33,894 nt of DNA from Deltaproteobacteria bacterium (GCA_021813685.1 JAKAJS010000135.1:11181-45074), one strand, 5' to 3'; positions 1-9,001 are shown, counted from the first letter of the stretch. The notes: a model not told the origin generated them from the letters alone. Numbers and translations are program-made.

Positions 1-644
1 CGCCGTTGCGGATCGGGATAGTAAATCCGCTCGTCATAGCCGTATTGGTGACGAATCAATTTTTCCCGGGGAAAGCCCAAATCCCTGAAGGTACGCGCCA
101 CGAAGTCCGACGGGCATAACAGCCCGTCCGCCAAGCCGAATTCGGCTTCTTCGCGTTCGAGCCAGTCTGGCTTTATCGCGTGTTCATGTCCTGCCGGCAT
201 CGTGATGCCCAACTTTCGGCATTCTTCGTCTACGATTTTGTATGCAAATCGTGTGTGCGCATTTGGGCGCTCAAGAAGAGCCGGAATGCCGAGTTCCTTG
301 GCTGCACGGATCGAGTGAAGCGCGCCGAGCGGCCACAGGTGCACGACGTCTATCTTCCCGGCCAAATTCTTTAACGCCCTTGCGACGATGCGGTCATGCA
401 GATCGCACGCGCGCTTTGTACCCAGGATGCGATAAGGAATGCGAAACTTTTTCCAGGCGAGGGTTGTGTTCACTTTTACGCCGGCAGGCACCCCCCTTGC
501 CATACAGCCCGCATAGAGTGTGACATCGGCGCCGGCCGCCGCCACTCCGCTTACCTGATGCCAGGCGGTTGTGCATATCCTGTCGGCCCCGAGCTTATGC
601 GGAAAGCTGTAGAGAACGCGGATTTTCTTCCTACGTTCCGGCAT
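1..644 (-). CDS. Glycosyltransferase family 4, N-terminal part (cut by window edge)
   Basis: The frame is open from an ATG at 644 to the window edge, giving about 214 residues of the N-terminal Rossmann domain of a GT4-type glycosyltransferase. It starts MPERRKKIRVLYSFPHKLG, a typical first beta-strand. It continues with a 'DVVHLWP' strand, an 'ERPNAHT' segment, and the inter-domain 'ADGLLCPSDFVARTF' followed by 'KLIRHQYGYD', which resembles the acceptor/hinge region of GT4 enzymes. The C-terminal nucleotide-sugar domain is missing because the window ends. An AAGGA ribosome site lies just upstream, and the start overlaps the end of the asparagine synthase gene by 14 bp, so the two are probably translated together. 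It likely transfers a sugar to the growing exopolysaccharide at the cytoplasmic face. Donor and acceptor cannot be told from sequence. Confidence 0.8.
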   Translation of the reverse strand, partial: MPERRKKIRVLYSFPHKLGADRICTTAWHQVSGVAAAGADVTLYAGCMARGVPAGVKVNTTLAWKKFRIPYRILGTKRACDLHDRIVARALKNLAGKIDVVHLWPLGALHSIRAAKELGIPALLERPNAHTRFAYKIVDEECRKLGITMPAGHEHAIKPDWLEREEAEFGLADGLLCPSDFVARTFRDLGFPREKLIRHQYGYDERIYYPDPQR

Positions 645-2583
645 ACACTGTTCCTTCTTGATTTTCCACTGCATCAGGCCCCTGGTTCTGCGTGTCCTCC
701 CGTCGACCGTAAACAAACTGCCTGAGCAGAAGCTCGATCACCAGCAGGCTGAAGATCGCCTTCGATCCCGCCCCTTCCTTCTGTCCGAACAGTGCGCTGA
801 CTTTGGTTTTTGAGAAACAGGAGGCTATGGCCGCGTCCCGGCTGAGGAGCGTATCGGTAAGGAATCCCTTCGAGTTGCCATTGAGCCATTTGCCGTAGGG
901 GACCGGGAAGCCGGTCTTTTTGCGGTTTATGATTTCCTGCGGGATCGAATCTTCCAGGGCGGCTTTGAGGATGCGCTTGGTCTCCCAGCCGCGAACCTTG
1001 AAATCCGCCGGAAGCGATGCCGCAAATTCGAGCACCTGTGAATCCAGAAGCGGCACGCGAAGCTCTACCGAGGTCGCCATTGTCATCTTGTCGGCCTTGA
1101 CGAGCAGGTCGTCGGGGAGCCAGGTTTTCGTATCAACGTAGAGCATGGCGTCGAGGGGAGAAGGATTGGCGAGCTTCGAAAAAAGGCAACGGGTAGGCAG
1201 TTCTTGCTGTTGGCTGCGCAGGAGTTCTGCGAACTCGGGGGTATAGAGGCTGCCTTTGAGGCTGATGAGCTCCGAGTCGGGCGTCGCCGTGCGACTGAGG
1301 TAGTATTCGGACAAGGGGCAATCGACGAGTCCGGCATATTTTCCGAAGCGTTGCCAGCCGGCGGCCCCAAGGGTTTGGAACCCGAAACGGAGCAGATCCT
1401 TTGCGGGGCCGAAGAGAGTCTTGAGGCGCTCCAGCAGCAGGAGATTCCGATAATTGGGGTACCCGCCGAAAGCCTCGTCTCCCCCCTCACCGGAGAGAAG
1501 GACCTTCACCCCCGATTCGCGCGCGAGGCGTGAGACGTAATAGAGGGCGACCGCAGGCGGCTCGAAGACGGGTTCCTCCATGTGCCATGCGTATTTCGGG
1601 AGGAAATCGAGGAAGTCCTCCGCGCTCATCGTTATCTCATGGTGCTCCGTCCCGAAGCGCTTTGCAGCCAAACGGGCATAGGGCCTTTCGTCGGCAAATT
1701 CCTCTCCGGCAAAGCCGACCGTGAAGGTGTGCATGGGCTTGTCGGTCTGCTCGACGGCGTAGCGCAGCATGCCGGTCGAATCGACGCCGCCGCTCAGAAG
1801 CACGCCGACCGGTACGTCGCTGATCATGTGAGATTTGACGGTTCTGCGCAGGAGTTCGCGAAGTTCTTCGACCGTTTGGTCGAAGTTGGTCCGGCGCGGG
1901 TTTGCTTGGAAGCGCAGATCCCAATACTGCCGATCCTCGATTTTTCCGCCCCTGGCGGTGAGATAATGGCCCGGCTCCAGCTTGTAGATGCCTTCAAGAA
2001 GGGTTTCCTTTCCCGGCAAATACCCATAGGTGAAGAAGCGGTCGATGGCGCGGGGATTAAAATTTCGGGAGACGCCCGGGTCGGCCAGAAGCGATTTGAT
2101 TTCCGAGCCAAAAAGCAGTGATTTCCCCGTATCCTTGTAGTAGAGCGGCTTTATGCCGACACGATCGCGCGCGAGCAGGAGAAGCTGCTTTTTTTCATCC
2201 CAGAGGGCGAAGGCGAACATTCCCTGAAGTTTGGCCACCGATTCCGGGCCGGATTCCTCGTAAAGATGGACTATGACTTCGGTGTCGGTTGCGGATCTGA
2301 ATACGTGGCCGCGCGCCTCCAGATTGGGACGCAGTTCCTGGAAATTGTATATCTCCCCGTTAAACACGACCCATACGGAGCCGTCTTCATTGGACATCGG
2401 CTGCGCACCCATGTTCAGGTCGATGATGCTCAGGCGGCGATGGCCCAAGCCCACCTGGCCGCAGACATGCTGACCGCCTCCGTCCGGGCCACGATGGAGG
2501 AGCGTGTCCGTCATCCTGCTTATCAGGTCGGGATCGACCGGTTCCCGGCGATCAAAATTAAGTTTTCCGCAGATTCCGCACAT
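631..2583 (-). CDS. asnB: Asparagine synthase (glutamine-hydrolysing)-type amidotransferase of an exopolysaccharide locus
   Basis: A 650-residue class II glutamine amidotransferase plus ATP-pyrophosphatase. The start is fixed by MCGICGK, where Cys2 becomes the N-terminal nucleophile that hydrolyses glutamine. 'LLHRGPDGGG' and 'NGEIYN' are glutaminase-domain motifs within the first 80 residues, and 'LSGGVDST' at about 263-270 is the PP-loop that adenylates the acceptor carboxylate. Length fits AsnB (about 550-650 residues). Enzymes of this family recur in PEP-CTERM/exosortase loci, where they probably amidate a uronic acid or other carboxylate of the polysaccharide rather than aspartate. The wlb-like uronic acid genes in the same locus fit that idea, but this is inference. 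I see no clear Shine-Dalgarno sequence before the start. The 3' end overlaps the GT4 gene. Confidence 0.92.
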   Translation of the reverse strand: MCGICGKLNFDRREPVDPDLISRMTDTLLHRGPDGGGQHVCGQVGLGHRRLSIIDLNMGAQPMSNEDGSVWVVFNGEIYNFQELRPNLEARGHVFRSATDTEVIVHLYEESGPESVAKLQGMFAFALWDEKKQLLLLARDRVGIKPLYYKDTGKSLLFGSEIKSLLADPGVSRNFNPRAIDRFFTYGYLPGKETLLEGIYKLEPGHYLTARGGKIEDRQYWDLRFQANPRRTNFDQTVEELRELLRRTVKSHMISDVPVGVLLSGGVDSTGMLRYAVEQTDKPMHTFTVGFAGEEFADERPYARLAAKRFGTEHHEITMSAEDFLDFLPKYAWHMEEPVFEPPAVALYYVSRLARESGVKVLLSGEGGDEAFGGYPNYRNLLLLERLKTLFGPAKDLLRFGFQTLGAAGWQRFGKYAGLVDCPLSEYYLSRTATPDSELISLKGSLYTPEFAELLRSQQQELPTRCLFSKLANPSPLDAMLYVDTKTWLPDDLLVKADKMTMATSVELRVPLLDSQVLEFAASLPADFKVRGWETKRILKAALEDSIPQEIINRKKTGFPVPYGKWLNGNSKGFLTDTLLSRDAAIASCFSKTKVSALFGQKEGAGSKAIFSLLVIELLLRQFVYGRREDTQNQGPDAVENQEGTVYAGT

Positions 2584-2635
2584 GGGTAAAGGCTTAATTT
2601 AGAGATTATGTACAATTGATGGGATAGAGGGGTGA

Positions 2636-3334
2636 TTAACCCATCACAGACCTCTCCCGTTTCCGTCTGAACGCCGCCAATCCCAGCAGACCAAAGCCGA
2701 GTAGAAAAGCCGTATCTGATTCGGGGACGGTGGCATCGGTTGAAAATGAAGTCCCCCAGGGGCCATCCCCGCCGCCGTTTCCATAGGTGGTCAGGGCAAA
2801 CAGGTATGTGTCAGCGGAACTGAAGATATAAGGGGGCAAGGAGGGGAGAGCAGAGTCGGTGGATGTTAAATATGCTCCGTAAGAAATTTCACCGTTGGCC
2901 CCGGAGTGGTACCCATTTTCCAGAGAAAGGCTCCAGATGGTGGTGCCGGATGTTAGATCGGAGATTGAGGCCTGCGCGTATTCCCATCCGCCACCTGCGT
3001 ATGTAAACGACATGGATCCTGAGAAAACGGGTTGAAAGGTGATATCCTCTGTAGCCTGTACATTGCCATTTTCCCCTGATTGAACCGAAGAGGAGAAATA
3101 GCCCAGGGAAGCAGAACCTCCATCCGAGAAAGGCCATTCGCCGGACCCGTTTGGAAATGGTATTAACATTGAATAGTTAAATGGAACCCCTTTTGACTTT
3201 GAATACGTCTGATCTGGCTGTGAGTAGGCCCAGATAGTAGCTGCAAAATTGGCCGAAAGAACGTTTACTTCCATTCCGGCATAGGCAAGAGATGGAATCG
3301 AGCAAAGCACGACTATAAGAATAAGCTTCTTCAT
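2636..3334 (-). CDS. PEP-CTERM-type secreted protein
   Basis: A 232-residue protein with an N-terminal signal peptide (MKKLILIVVLCSIPSLAYA, cleavage expected after residue 19) and a C-terminal sorting tail: VPESDTAF, a hydrophobic helix 'LLGFGLLGLAAF', then the basic cluster RRKRER. This is the three-part layout of PEP-CTERM signals, which exosortases cleave after export. The motif reads V-P-E-S rather than the usual V-P-E-P. The middle is rich in Ser, Gly and Tyr, with no recognised enzyme domain and no Cys in the mature part except none visible. Its place inside a polysaccharide locus fits a matrix or surface protein exported with the glycan. Start is supported by AAGGA about 6 nt before the ATG. 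No exosortase gene is in the window. Confidence 0.85.
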   Translation of the reverse strand: MKKLILIVVLCSIPSLAYAGMEVNVLSANFAATIWAYSQPDQTYSKSKGVPFNYSMLIPFPNGSGEWPFSDGGSASLGYFSSSVQSGENGNVQATEDITFQPVFSGSMSFTYAGGGWEYAQASISDLTSGTTIWSLSLENGYHSGANGEISYGAYLTSTDSALPSLPPYIFSSADTYLFALTTYGNGGGDGPWGTSFSTDATVPESDTAFLLGFGLLGLAAFRRKRERSVMG

Positions 3335-3401
3335 ACCTATCCTTCATCCAAGAATTTCACTTCGATTCGGATCGCTACAACGTTCCCCCGTCTTTAGTTC
3401 C

Positions 3402-4382
3402 TCAATCCCTCATTCCTGCATTCTCTAATCCCAGCCCCCAGCGAAGCACAGCCATCCACTTACTGGACATACATCGCCATTCGACCATATTCGCGCGAGC
3501 ATGGTAAACCGGGCGGAGGAATGCCAGCAGTATAAGGCGACAGAGGGCAACTGCTGTCTGGGTCAGCCGATAACGACGGCTGTATGTTTTGCCGTGAGAT
3601 TTTTCGAGCATGAGGCAGACGGACTTGCGCATCATGATAGTGGAAAAATTGCTTACTTCCTTTTTCGAGCTTCCACCGCCGTGATGTATTATTTCGGCCG
3701 TTCCGACATAGTAATTGTGAAACCCTGTCTGATGAGCCTTGAGGCAGAGGTTGAGGTCTTCCCCGTACATGAAAAAATCGGGGTCGAAACCGCCGATTTG
3801 TTCGAACACCCTGCGGCGCAGCATGATACAGGCACCGGAGACGGCTTCTACCTCGACAGGGGCCACTCCAGTACTGTTGAGGGCAGCGGCGCCCCATAGC
3901 CGTGAGCTTGGGAACCAGCGTCTGAGCAGATCGGCATCAAGCAATTGGTTCAGCACCGTAGGGAAGGCCTGGACACAGCTTGTCTGGAGAGTTCCGTCTG
4001 AGTTCAGAAGGCGGCAACCAACGGCGCCAGGATCCTTGAGATTACCTAAGGCCGAATGAAGGCGCTCGATGGCCCTGCCCTTAACTTCGGTGTCCGGATT
4101 CAAGAAAAGCAGGACGTCTCCGCGAGCGCGGCCGGCACCAAGATTGTTCGCCCGTGCGAACCCAAGGTTCGTATCGCTTTGAACGAAAACCGCGTCCGGG
4201 TAGTCGCGAGCCAGCATTTGCTCGCATCCGTCATAAGTCGCATTATCCACCACAATCGTTTCATAGCTCATCGCGGTGGTCTGCTCCGCAAGCGTACGAA
4301 GGCAGCCTGCCACATAGTCGGCCGACTTGTAGTTGACTATTATGATGGAAAGGTCGGGTTGGCTCATTGAGGCGGCCGGCAT
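3402..4382 (-). CDS. Glycosyltransferase family 2 (rhamnosyltransferase-like)
   Basis: A 326-residue GT-A fold enzyme. The N-terminus 'LSIIIVNYKSADYVAGCLRT' is the standard GT2 nucleotide-binding strand. 'ETIVVDNATYDGC', 'NLGFARANNLG' and 'LFLNPDTEV' follow, the last being the DXD-equivalent metal site. 'SGACIMLRRRVFEQIGGFD' with 'DFFMYGEDLNLCLK' forms the acceptor and catalytic ED motif of the WbbL-like subgroup. The C-terminal 60 residues hold a hydrophobic stretch, suggesting membrane association. It starts 1 bp after the stop of the preceding GT2 gene, so the two are co-translated. A second ATG 15 nt inside lacks a ribosome site, so I use the first. The sugar it transfers is unknown. Confidence 0.9.
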   Translation of the reverse strand: MPAASMSQPDLSIIIVNYKSADYVAGCLRTLAEQTTAMSYETIVVDNATYDGCEQMLARDYPDAVFVQSDTNLGFARANNLGAGRARGDVLLFLNPDTEVKGRAIERLHSALGNLKDPGAVGCRLLNSDGTLQTSCVQAFPTVLNQLLDADLLRRWFPSSRLWGAAALNSTGVAPVEVEAVSGACIMLRRRVFEQIGGFDPDFFMYGEDLNLCLKAHQTGFHNYYVGTAEIIHHGGGSSKKEVSNFSTIMMRKSVCLMLEKSHGKTYSRRYRLTQTAVALCRLILLAFLRPVYHARANMVEWRCMSSKWMAVLRWGLGLENAGMRD

Positions 4383-4383
4383 T

Positions 4384-5259
4384 CTACCCGTAGATACCCG
4401 AACGGCCCGAAAGGCGCCTCACCTGCTGCTGTCTCAGGTACCGGATGACGCGGGCATCGTCGACTCGGGGAACCGACTTCAGATATCCCGAGCAAAAGCC
4501 CGCCCATAATGCTATCCACTCGAGGGACCCTGGGCGGGAGGTGGCCCTTTTTATACATTTTGCGATCATGAAAGCCGGATGATAGCCGGTGACATAGTTT
4601 GCCAATCCATTTTTGAACCAGTTTCGCCACGCGCCGTCCCCGGCGCCCGTCGCCTTGTGCTGGGTGAGCTTGAGATCCCGGAATGTGCGCGTGGTCCAGC
4701 CCAACATGTTCGCCTTGACTTCATCTATCGTGTCCCATCCCGGCGCTTCTATGAGCGGACTGATCTGTTCCCAGCAAGCGCGGGCGTATATCTTCGTTGC
4801 GCCCCGAACGTGGAAGGGAGGGTCTCCCGGAGCCTCTTCCACGAGGTTTCCGTTTTCCGAAACACAAACCACTCCACCGCCGATCCCCAGGTGCCGGTCG
4901 GCGGAAAAATGCGCAAAGCACTTCTGAAAATAGTCGGCGGCAAAGGAAAGATCGCCGTCCAGCTTGACGAGGAGTTCCCATTTCGTGCCGTTGAGGCTGC
5001 GATAACCATCATAGAAGGCCTCGATAACGCCTCCGCCCGATTTGCGGAAGCCTCGGTTGAGGCGATGGATTACCTCAATCCAGGGATACTTCGCTGAGGC
5101 GGCATCGAGTATTTCCGGCGTGCGGTCGCTCGACCCGTCGTCAACGACGACCCACTTTTGTGGAGGCAGGGTCTGCGCGGCCATCGACTCGACGGTTTCG
5201 GCTATGTATTCCGCCTCGTCGCGGACCGGGGTGATGACTGCGTATTTCAAATCGGTCAT
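4384..5259 (-). CDS. Glycosyltransferase family 2
   Basis: A 291-residue GT2 enzyme. 'YAVITPVRDEAEYIAETVESMAAQ' is the nucleotide-binding start, 'WVVVDDGSSDRTPEIL' is the conserved DDGSxD segment, and 'LLVKLDGDLSF' provides the DXD metal-binding motif at about residue 100. 'APGWDTIDEVKANMLGW' corresponds to the ED catalytic region. The C-terminus has short hydrophobic segments but no strong membrane domain. It lies in a tight run of polysaccharide genes and nearly abuts the next GT2 gene. It differs clearly in sequence from that gene, so the two probably add different sugars. No obvious ribosome site precedes the ATG. Substrate cannot be inferred. Confidence 0.88.
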   Translation of the reverse strand: MTDLKYAVITPVRDEAEYIAETVESMAAQTLPPQKWVVVDDGSSDRTPEILDAASAKYPWIEVIHRLNRGFRKSGGGVIEAFYDGYRSLNGTKWELLVKLDGDLSFAADYFQKCFAHFSADRHLGIGGGVVCVSENGNLVEEAPGDPPFHVRGATKIYARACWEQISPLIEAPGWDTIDEVKANMLGWTTRTFRDLKLTQHKATGAGDGAWRNWFKNGLANYVTGYHPAFMIAKCIKRATSRPGSLEWIALWAGFCSGYLKSVPRVDDARVIRYLRQQQVRRLSGRSGIYG

Positions 5260-5329
5260 GTGTCAGTTCTACTGTGGGAGCCCATGTGTTATCAAGTTGC
5301 TGCATTCGAAAGAGCCTGCGGGCCGGAAG

Positions 5330-6184
5330 TCAAATGACCTTGACCTGGGGCGGCACGAACCGCTTGTAGACGGTCTGGCAGGTCTGGAGCCAGTCGTAGG
5401 CGCCCGCCATCTTCGCTTCGAGCAGGCGGCTGTCGTCCATCGAGTTGACCGGAAGCCTTCTCAGGCGAAAGGGATCGTCTCCTGCTGCGGCCGTGCCGAT
5501 GCGGGTCGTGAGGCAGCATTTATAATTATTGGAGGCGAGGATCGACAGCAATTTTGCGAGGAAAGGACGGTCATGTTCGGGGAATCCGAACGGATAGCAG
5601 AAGGAGTCGATTGATTTGCCCAGTTCGGATTCTATACGCTCCTTGGAGCGCGTGAGTTCGAATTCCAGCTCTTTTTGCGGCAGGACGCTAAGCGTCGGAT
5701 GATTGACGGTGTGCGAGCCAAAGGTGATGCCGGCGCGGTCAAGCTCCCGGATCTGGTCCCAGGAAAGGCAGCTTTTCCCGTTTAAGGGCTCCCCCATGTC
5801 GATGCGGCCGGTCACCAGGAAAACGGTTGCCGGAAACCCGTAGCGTTCCAACACCGGGAAGGCCTCGGTGTAGAAGTCGCGAAAGCCGTCGTCAAAGGTG
5901 AGCGCAACGGATCGGGGGGGTAGGTCCCCTCCGGCTTTCAAGGCGTGTATGAGGGTCATGAGATCGACGACATTGCAGCCGCTTTCGTCCAGGAACCGCA
6001 TCTGTTCGGAAAAAACGGAGGGCGAGGTGATCGTCCGGAAATAGGACTGGCCGTTTTCGTGCCCGTTCGAGATGCTGTGGTACATGAGAATGGCGGCTTT
6101 TTCACGGTCGGGCCGCATGAGAGCGCGAAAGAGGTGGAGGGTGAGGAAGCGGTCCAGCCTGAATGATGCTTTTTGGCCGTTCAC
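5330..6184 (-). CDS. Polysaccharide deacetylase, NodB domain (carbohydrate esterase 4)
   Basis: A 284-residue NodB-homology protein. 'ILMYHSIS' begins the domain, 'VALTFDDGFRDF' at about 92-103 is motif 1 (the catalytic base Asp and metal-binding Asp), and 'FGSHTVNHPTLS' is motif 2 with the metal-binding H-x3-H. 'SFCYPFGF' matches motif 3. All metal-binding residues are present, so activity is likely. No signal peptide is visible, so the enzyme may act in the cytoplasm on a lipid-linked intermediate, or be exported another way. The start is a GTG preceded by AAGGAG at 8 nt. In this locus it would remove N-acetyl groups from the exopolysaccharide or its precursor. Confidence 0.9.
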   Translation of the reverse strand: MNGQKASFRLDRFLTLHLFRALMRPDREKAAILMYHSISNGHENGQSYFRTITSPSVFSEQMRFLDESGCNVVDLMTLIHALKAGGDLPPRSVALTFDDGFRDFYTEAFPVLERYGFPATVFLVTGRIDMGEPLNGKSCLSWDQIRELDRAGITFGSHTVNHPTLSVLPQKELEFELTRSKERIESELGKSIDSFCYPFGFPEHDRPFLAKLLSILASNNYKCCLTTRIGTAAAGDDPFRLRRLPVNSMDDSRLLEAKMAGAYDWLQTCQTVYKRFVPPQVKVI

Positions 6185-6316
6185 TGTAGTGGCTCCTTAA
6201 AGATGATGTTCAGCGCAAAAGGCAGTTCTATTGTCGGCCCGGGGCGTGGAGACACTGTCGGCGGGCGGACCGCCAACCTCATTGAAGCCTCAGCGTTCTG
6301 CTGTGAGATTACTGAT

Positions 6317-8671
6317 TTAGCTCAGGATGGATTCGACGAGATCGAGGTAGACGTCCTTTTTACAGTCCCAGCTGAATTTGCGGGAAAAATCAAAGCCGCT
6401 TTGGGCGAGCGTTTCCCGGCGGGACTTGTCCCGTAGCACTTCTTCGAGGGAGGCGGCAAGATCTTCGACGCTTCCGGAGGTGAAAAACCTGGCCACCGAG
6501 TCATTGAAGTAGTACCGATCCACCTTTGTCGAGGCGACGACGACCGGAACGCCAAGCGACATGAACTCGAGAATTTTCGTGCTAAAGGCTTCGTTTCCAA
6601 AACCGTCGTCTCGTTTGGGCACGATCCCGATATCGGCGCCGGCCATGACCGGGGCGATGTCTCGAATTGGCAGGAGGCCTTTTAAAAACACCCTGTCGTT
6701 TAGGTGCAGATCGTCGATGAGGCGAGCCAGAGCCTCCTTTGACGAACCTTCCCCGTAGATGTGGAACACGGCGTCGGGGGCTTTGTCCTTTATGAGGGCG
6801 AAGGCTTTTATGGCGATGTCGAGCCCCTGGTGCCAGTTGAGGGTGCCGGGATAGAGAATGACTGTTTTGTCCCCATTGTTTTGCCTGGTGCGCCGGTAGA
6901 AGATTTCCGGGTCCGGGTAGTTGAGAACGGCCGTGCATTTTTCCGGCTCGACGGAGCGCGCTATGAGGGTGTCGCGCCAGAGGTGATTGGAGATGATCAC
7001 GTGGTCGGAAAACTTTATGGAGATTTTTTCCATGAGCCTCAGGAGCTTGAAGAGAACCGAGGCTCCGCCCCCGAATTTGCTCGCGAAAAGCTCGGGCACG
7101 ATATCGTGGATGTCCAGGATGACCTTGGCGCCGCCAAGCTTTGGCAGAAGGGCTGCAAAGACTTCGAAATCGGGCACCGAGTGGACGTGGATGAGGTCGT
7201 AGGGGTTTTGGAAATGGAGCTTCGAGACGAGCGCCGCGGAGCGGTAGAAAAAACCGAGGATCTTTTTGAGGTAGTCGAGTTTTTTCTTCTCGTCCTTTAC
7301 CCTTTCCTGCACCATGAAGACCTGAACCCCGTTCACCATTTCCGTATCGGGCATGCCGTTTCTGCGAAGAGAGATCACATCGACCTGGTCGCCCCGCTTG
7401 GCGAGGGTTTCGGCGTAGCGGATCACCCGGTTATCCGACTGGTAGAACGAATAGGAGAGCATACAGACCCGCAGCGGCCTGTGGACGGGCCTGGGATGAC
7501 TCCCCGGCGATTTTCGCTCCTTCCAAAAACCGGCGACCTCCCTGGGCAGAGGGTTCCAGAACTGGCCTTCATATTTCGATTTTATGTGGTCCAAAAACTG
7601 CTCGTATAAACCGGCCGGGTATTCGTCCACTCGGGACTTGCGACCGTTGAAATTCATGTAATCGGGGTGGGTCAGCATGAGCGCCATACCGCCGTGTCGG
7701 GCGATCCAGTCGAGCTTGCGCTTCCACACATCGAGGTTTTTCTCCCTCATGATCACGAACAGGGTGAAATCCTGGGGCAGCGTGTAGGGCAGTTCCACGA
7801 AGCCGTTTCCATTTACGCCTTCGCGTACGAAGAACGGGAAAATGGTACGGGAGGCCTCAGAGCCGAGTTCGAAGGGATCCGTATCGAAGGTCGAGGAGTC
7901 ATACTCGATATCGAGTTCGTGGAGCCAGTCGAATTTGCAGTAAGTGGCGGGGGCGCGAAAGCCAACTGCCTGCCATTCCTTGAGGTACCGGTTTATCTTG
8001 GGCGCCCTGGTCTCGAAGATCCGCCGGGACTTGAAGTCTTTACCGTCGTGGCGGATGCCGTGGACGCCGACCTCAAAACCGCTTTCGGCGAGGTGTCGCC
8101 GCAGGGGTTCGGAGACTTCGTAGCCCTCGGCGACAAAATTGAAGGAGGAGCGAAAGCCCCTGGACTGTTCCATGGCCATGAGTTCGAGGCATTTGGACTG
8201 GCCCTCGGCGCCTTCGACATCATGGGTGAGAACGAGGGCGAACTTTTTGTCTTCCGGCCAGCCTCTCCAGCCGGAAGGGGGAGCTGAAGCGGCGGGGTCT
8301 ATCGGCCACCGGGTGCCGATCACTTTTCGCCACACCCCTGCGAACTGCCGGCGCAGGGCTACCTGGAACGGGCGCGGCATGACGGGTTTGACGTCGTAGT
8401 AGATGTCTCGCAGGTTCAAGGGAAAGACTCCGTTCACCCGGTCGTCTCGACGGGGCATGGAAAGGGCGGTAGAGTAGAGAGGAAGCCACAAAGTGTTTAG
8501 GCCACACGCTTCCTTCGTGTCAGCCCTTTCGGGCGTCGTGGCAAAAGGCATGAAGACCGTGCCGCTTGTGTCACCTTCCCCCTCGTCGGACCGGACGTGC
8601 AGATTTTCCGCATCCGGCCCCCCGACAGTCTCTTGCTGCAAGGCATACGCAAGGAGGTGACGGCGTTGCAA
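6317..8671 (-). CDS. Fusion of a polysaccharide deacetylase-like domain and a GT4 glycosyltransferase
   Basis: One 784-residue frame holds two enzymes. Residues about 60-385 form a deacetylase-like domain: 'FALVLTHDVEG' at about 144-154 carries the metal-binding Asp in the THDV variant of the NodB motif, and 'VGVHGIRHDGKDF' gives H-x3-H at 204-208. Residues about 398-784 form a GT4 glycosyltransferase: 'LRVCMLSYSFYQSDNRVIRYAETLAKRG' opens it, 'DLIHVHSVPDF' and 'ILYPGTLNWHQGLDIAIKAF' follow, and 'NEAFSTKILEFMSLGVPVVV' is the E-x7-E donor-binding region. A Pro/Arg-rich linker joins them near 385-400. The true start is unclear: the frame opens at a TTG at 8671 with no ribosome site. ATGs at 8551 and 8458 are alternatives that keep both domains. 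Confidence 0.82.
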   Translation of the reverse strand: MQRRHLLAYALQQETVGGPDAENLHVRSDEGEGDTSGTVFMPFATTPERADTKEACGLNTLWLPLYSTALSMPRRDDRVNGVFPLNLRDIYYDVKPVMPRPFQVALRRQFAGVWRKVIGTRWPIDPAASAPPSGWRGWPEDKKFALVLTHDVEGAEGQSKCLELMAMEQSRGFRSSFNFVAEGYEVSEPLRRHLAESGFEVGVHGIRHDGKDFKSRRIFETRAPKINRYLKEWQAVGFRAPATYCKFDWLHELDIEYDSSTFDTDPFELGSEASRTIFPFFVREGVNGNGFVELPYTLPQDFTLFVIMREKNLDVWKRKLDWIARHGGMALMLTHPDYMNFNGRKSRVDEYPAGLYEQFLDHIKSKYEGQFWNPLPREVAGFWKERKSPGSHPRPVHRPLRVCMLSYSFYQSDNRVIRYAETLAKRGDQVDVISLRRNGMPDTEMVNGVQVFMVQERVKDEKKKLDYLKKILGFFYRSAALVSKLHFQNPYDLIHVHSVPDFEVFAALLPKLGGAKVILDIHDIVPELFASKFGGGASVLFKLLRLMEKISIKFSDHVIISNHLWRDTLIARSVEPEKCTAVLNYPDPEIFYRRTRQNNGDKTVILYPGTLNWHQGLDIAIKAFALIKDKAPDAVFHIYGEGSSKEALARLIDDLHLNDRVFLKGLLPIRDIAPVMAGADIGIVPKRDDGFGNEAFSTKILEFMSLGVPVVVASTKVDRYYFNDSVARFFTSGSVEDLAASLEEVLRDKSRRETLAQSGFDFSRKFSWDCKKDVYLDLVESILS

Positions 8672-8854
8672 GCGCTACAGATAGATCAGTCCATAGCCAG
8701 AGTCGTTTAAGCGTAACGAGGCCATATCGGGTTCACTTGCATTAGGGCTCACGGTTTCGCTGTCCAAGGAGACTCGCCCCCTATCGTCTGAAGTTCTATC
8801 CTCTCGACCGGCCGACTCCCCACGTTCGGTTACCCTGCGCGGGCGGCCGCAGCT

Positions 8855-8880
8855 ACGTGTTGAACGAGCAATCAACACGT
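8855..8880. repeat. Perfect 9-bp inverted repeat with 8-nt spacer
   Basis: ACGTGTTGA (8855-8863) pairs exactly with TCAACACGT (8872-8880). No T-tract follows on either strand, so it does not look like an intrinsic terminator. It lies 184 bp upstream of the longest start of the fusion gene, so an operator or an mRNA leader hairpin is possible. No regulator gene is nearby. Confidence 0.6.
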
Positions 8881-8933
8881 CCGACACCTTCCAGTCGGAC
8901 AGATCAGCCGGGCTTATCCGGGTGTACCAGAGG

Positions 8934-9001
8934 GCGCAGAGGAGAAGCTGGAGGTTATTCCTTCAGGCCCAGGGCGAAGTCATCTGGCTTTTCCTCTGCG
9001 C
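8934..9001. repeat. Imperfect 15-bp inverted repeat downstream of the FemAB-like gene
   Basis: GCGCAGAGGAGAAGC (8934-8948) pairs with GCTTTTCCTCTGCGC (8987-9001) with one mismatch and a 38-nt spacer. On the minus strand it begins about 30 nt after the FemAB-like stop codon. It could form a 3'-end hairpin. Its right arm is part of the CTCTGCG array. Confidence 0.6.

Noticed and set aside
8675..8887. 70-codon minus-strand frame before the fusion gene
   Set aside because: Arg/Ser-rich chance composition that spans the 9-bp dyad; no homology I can recognise.
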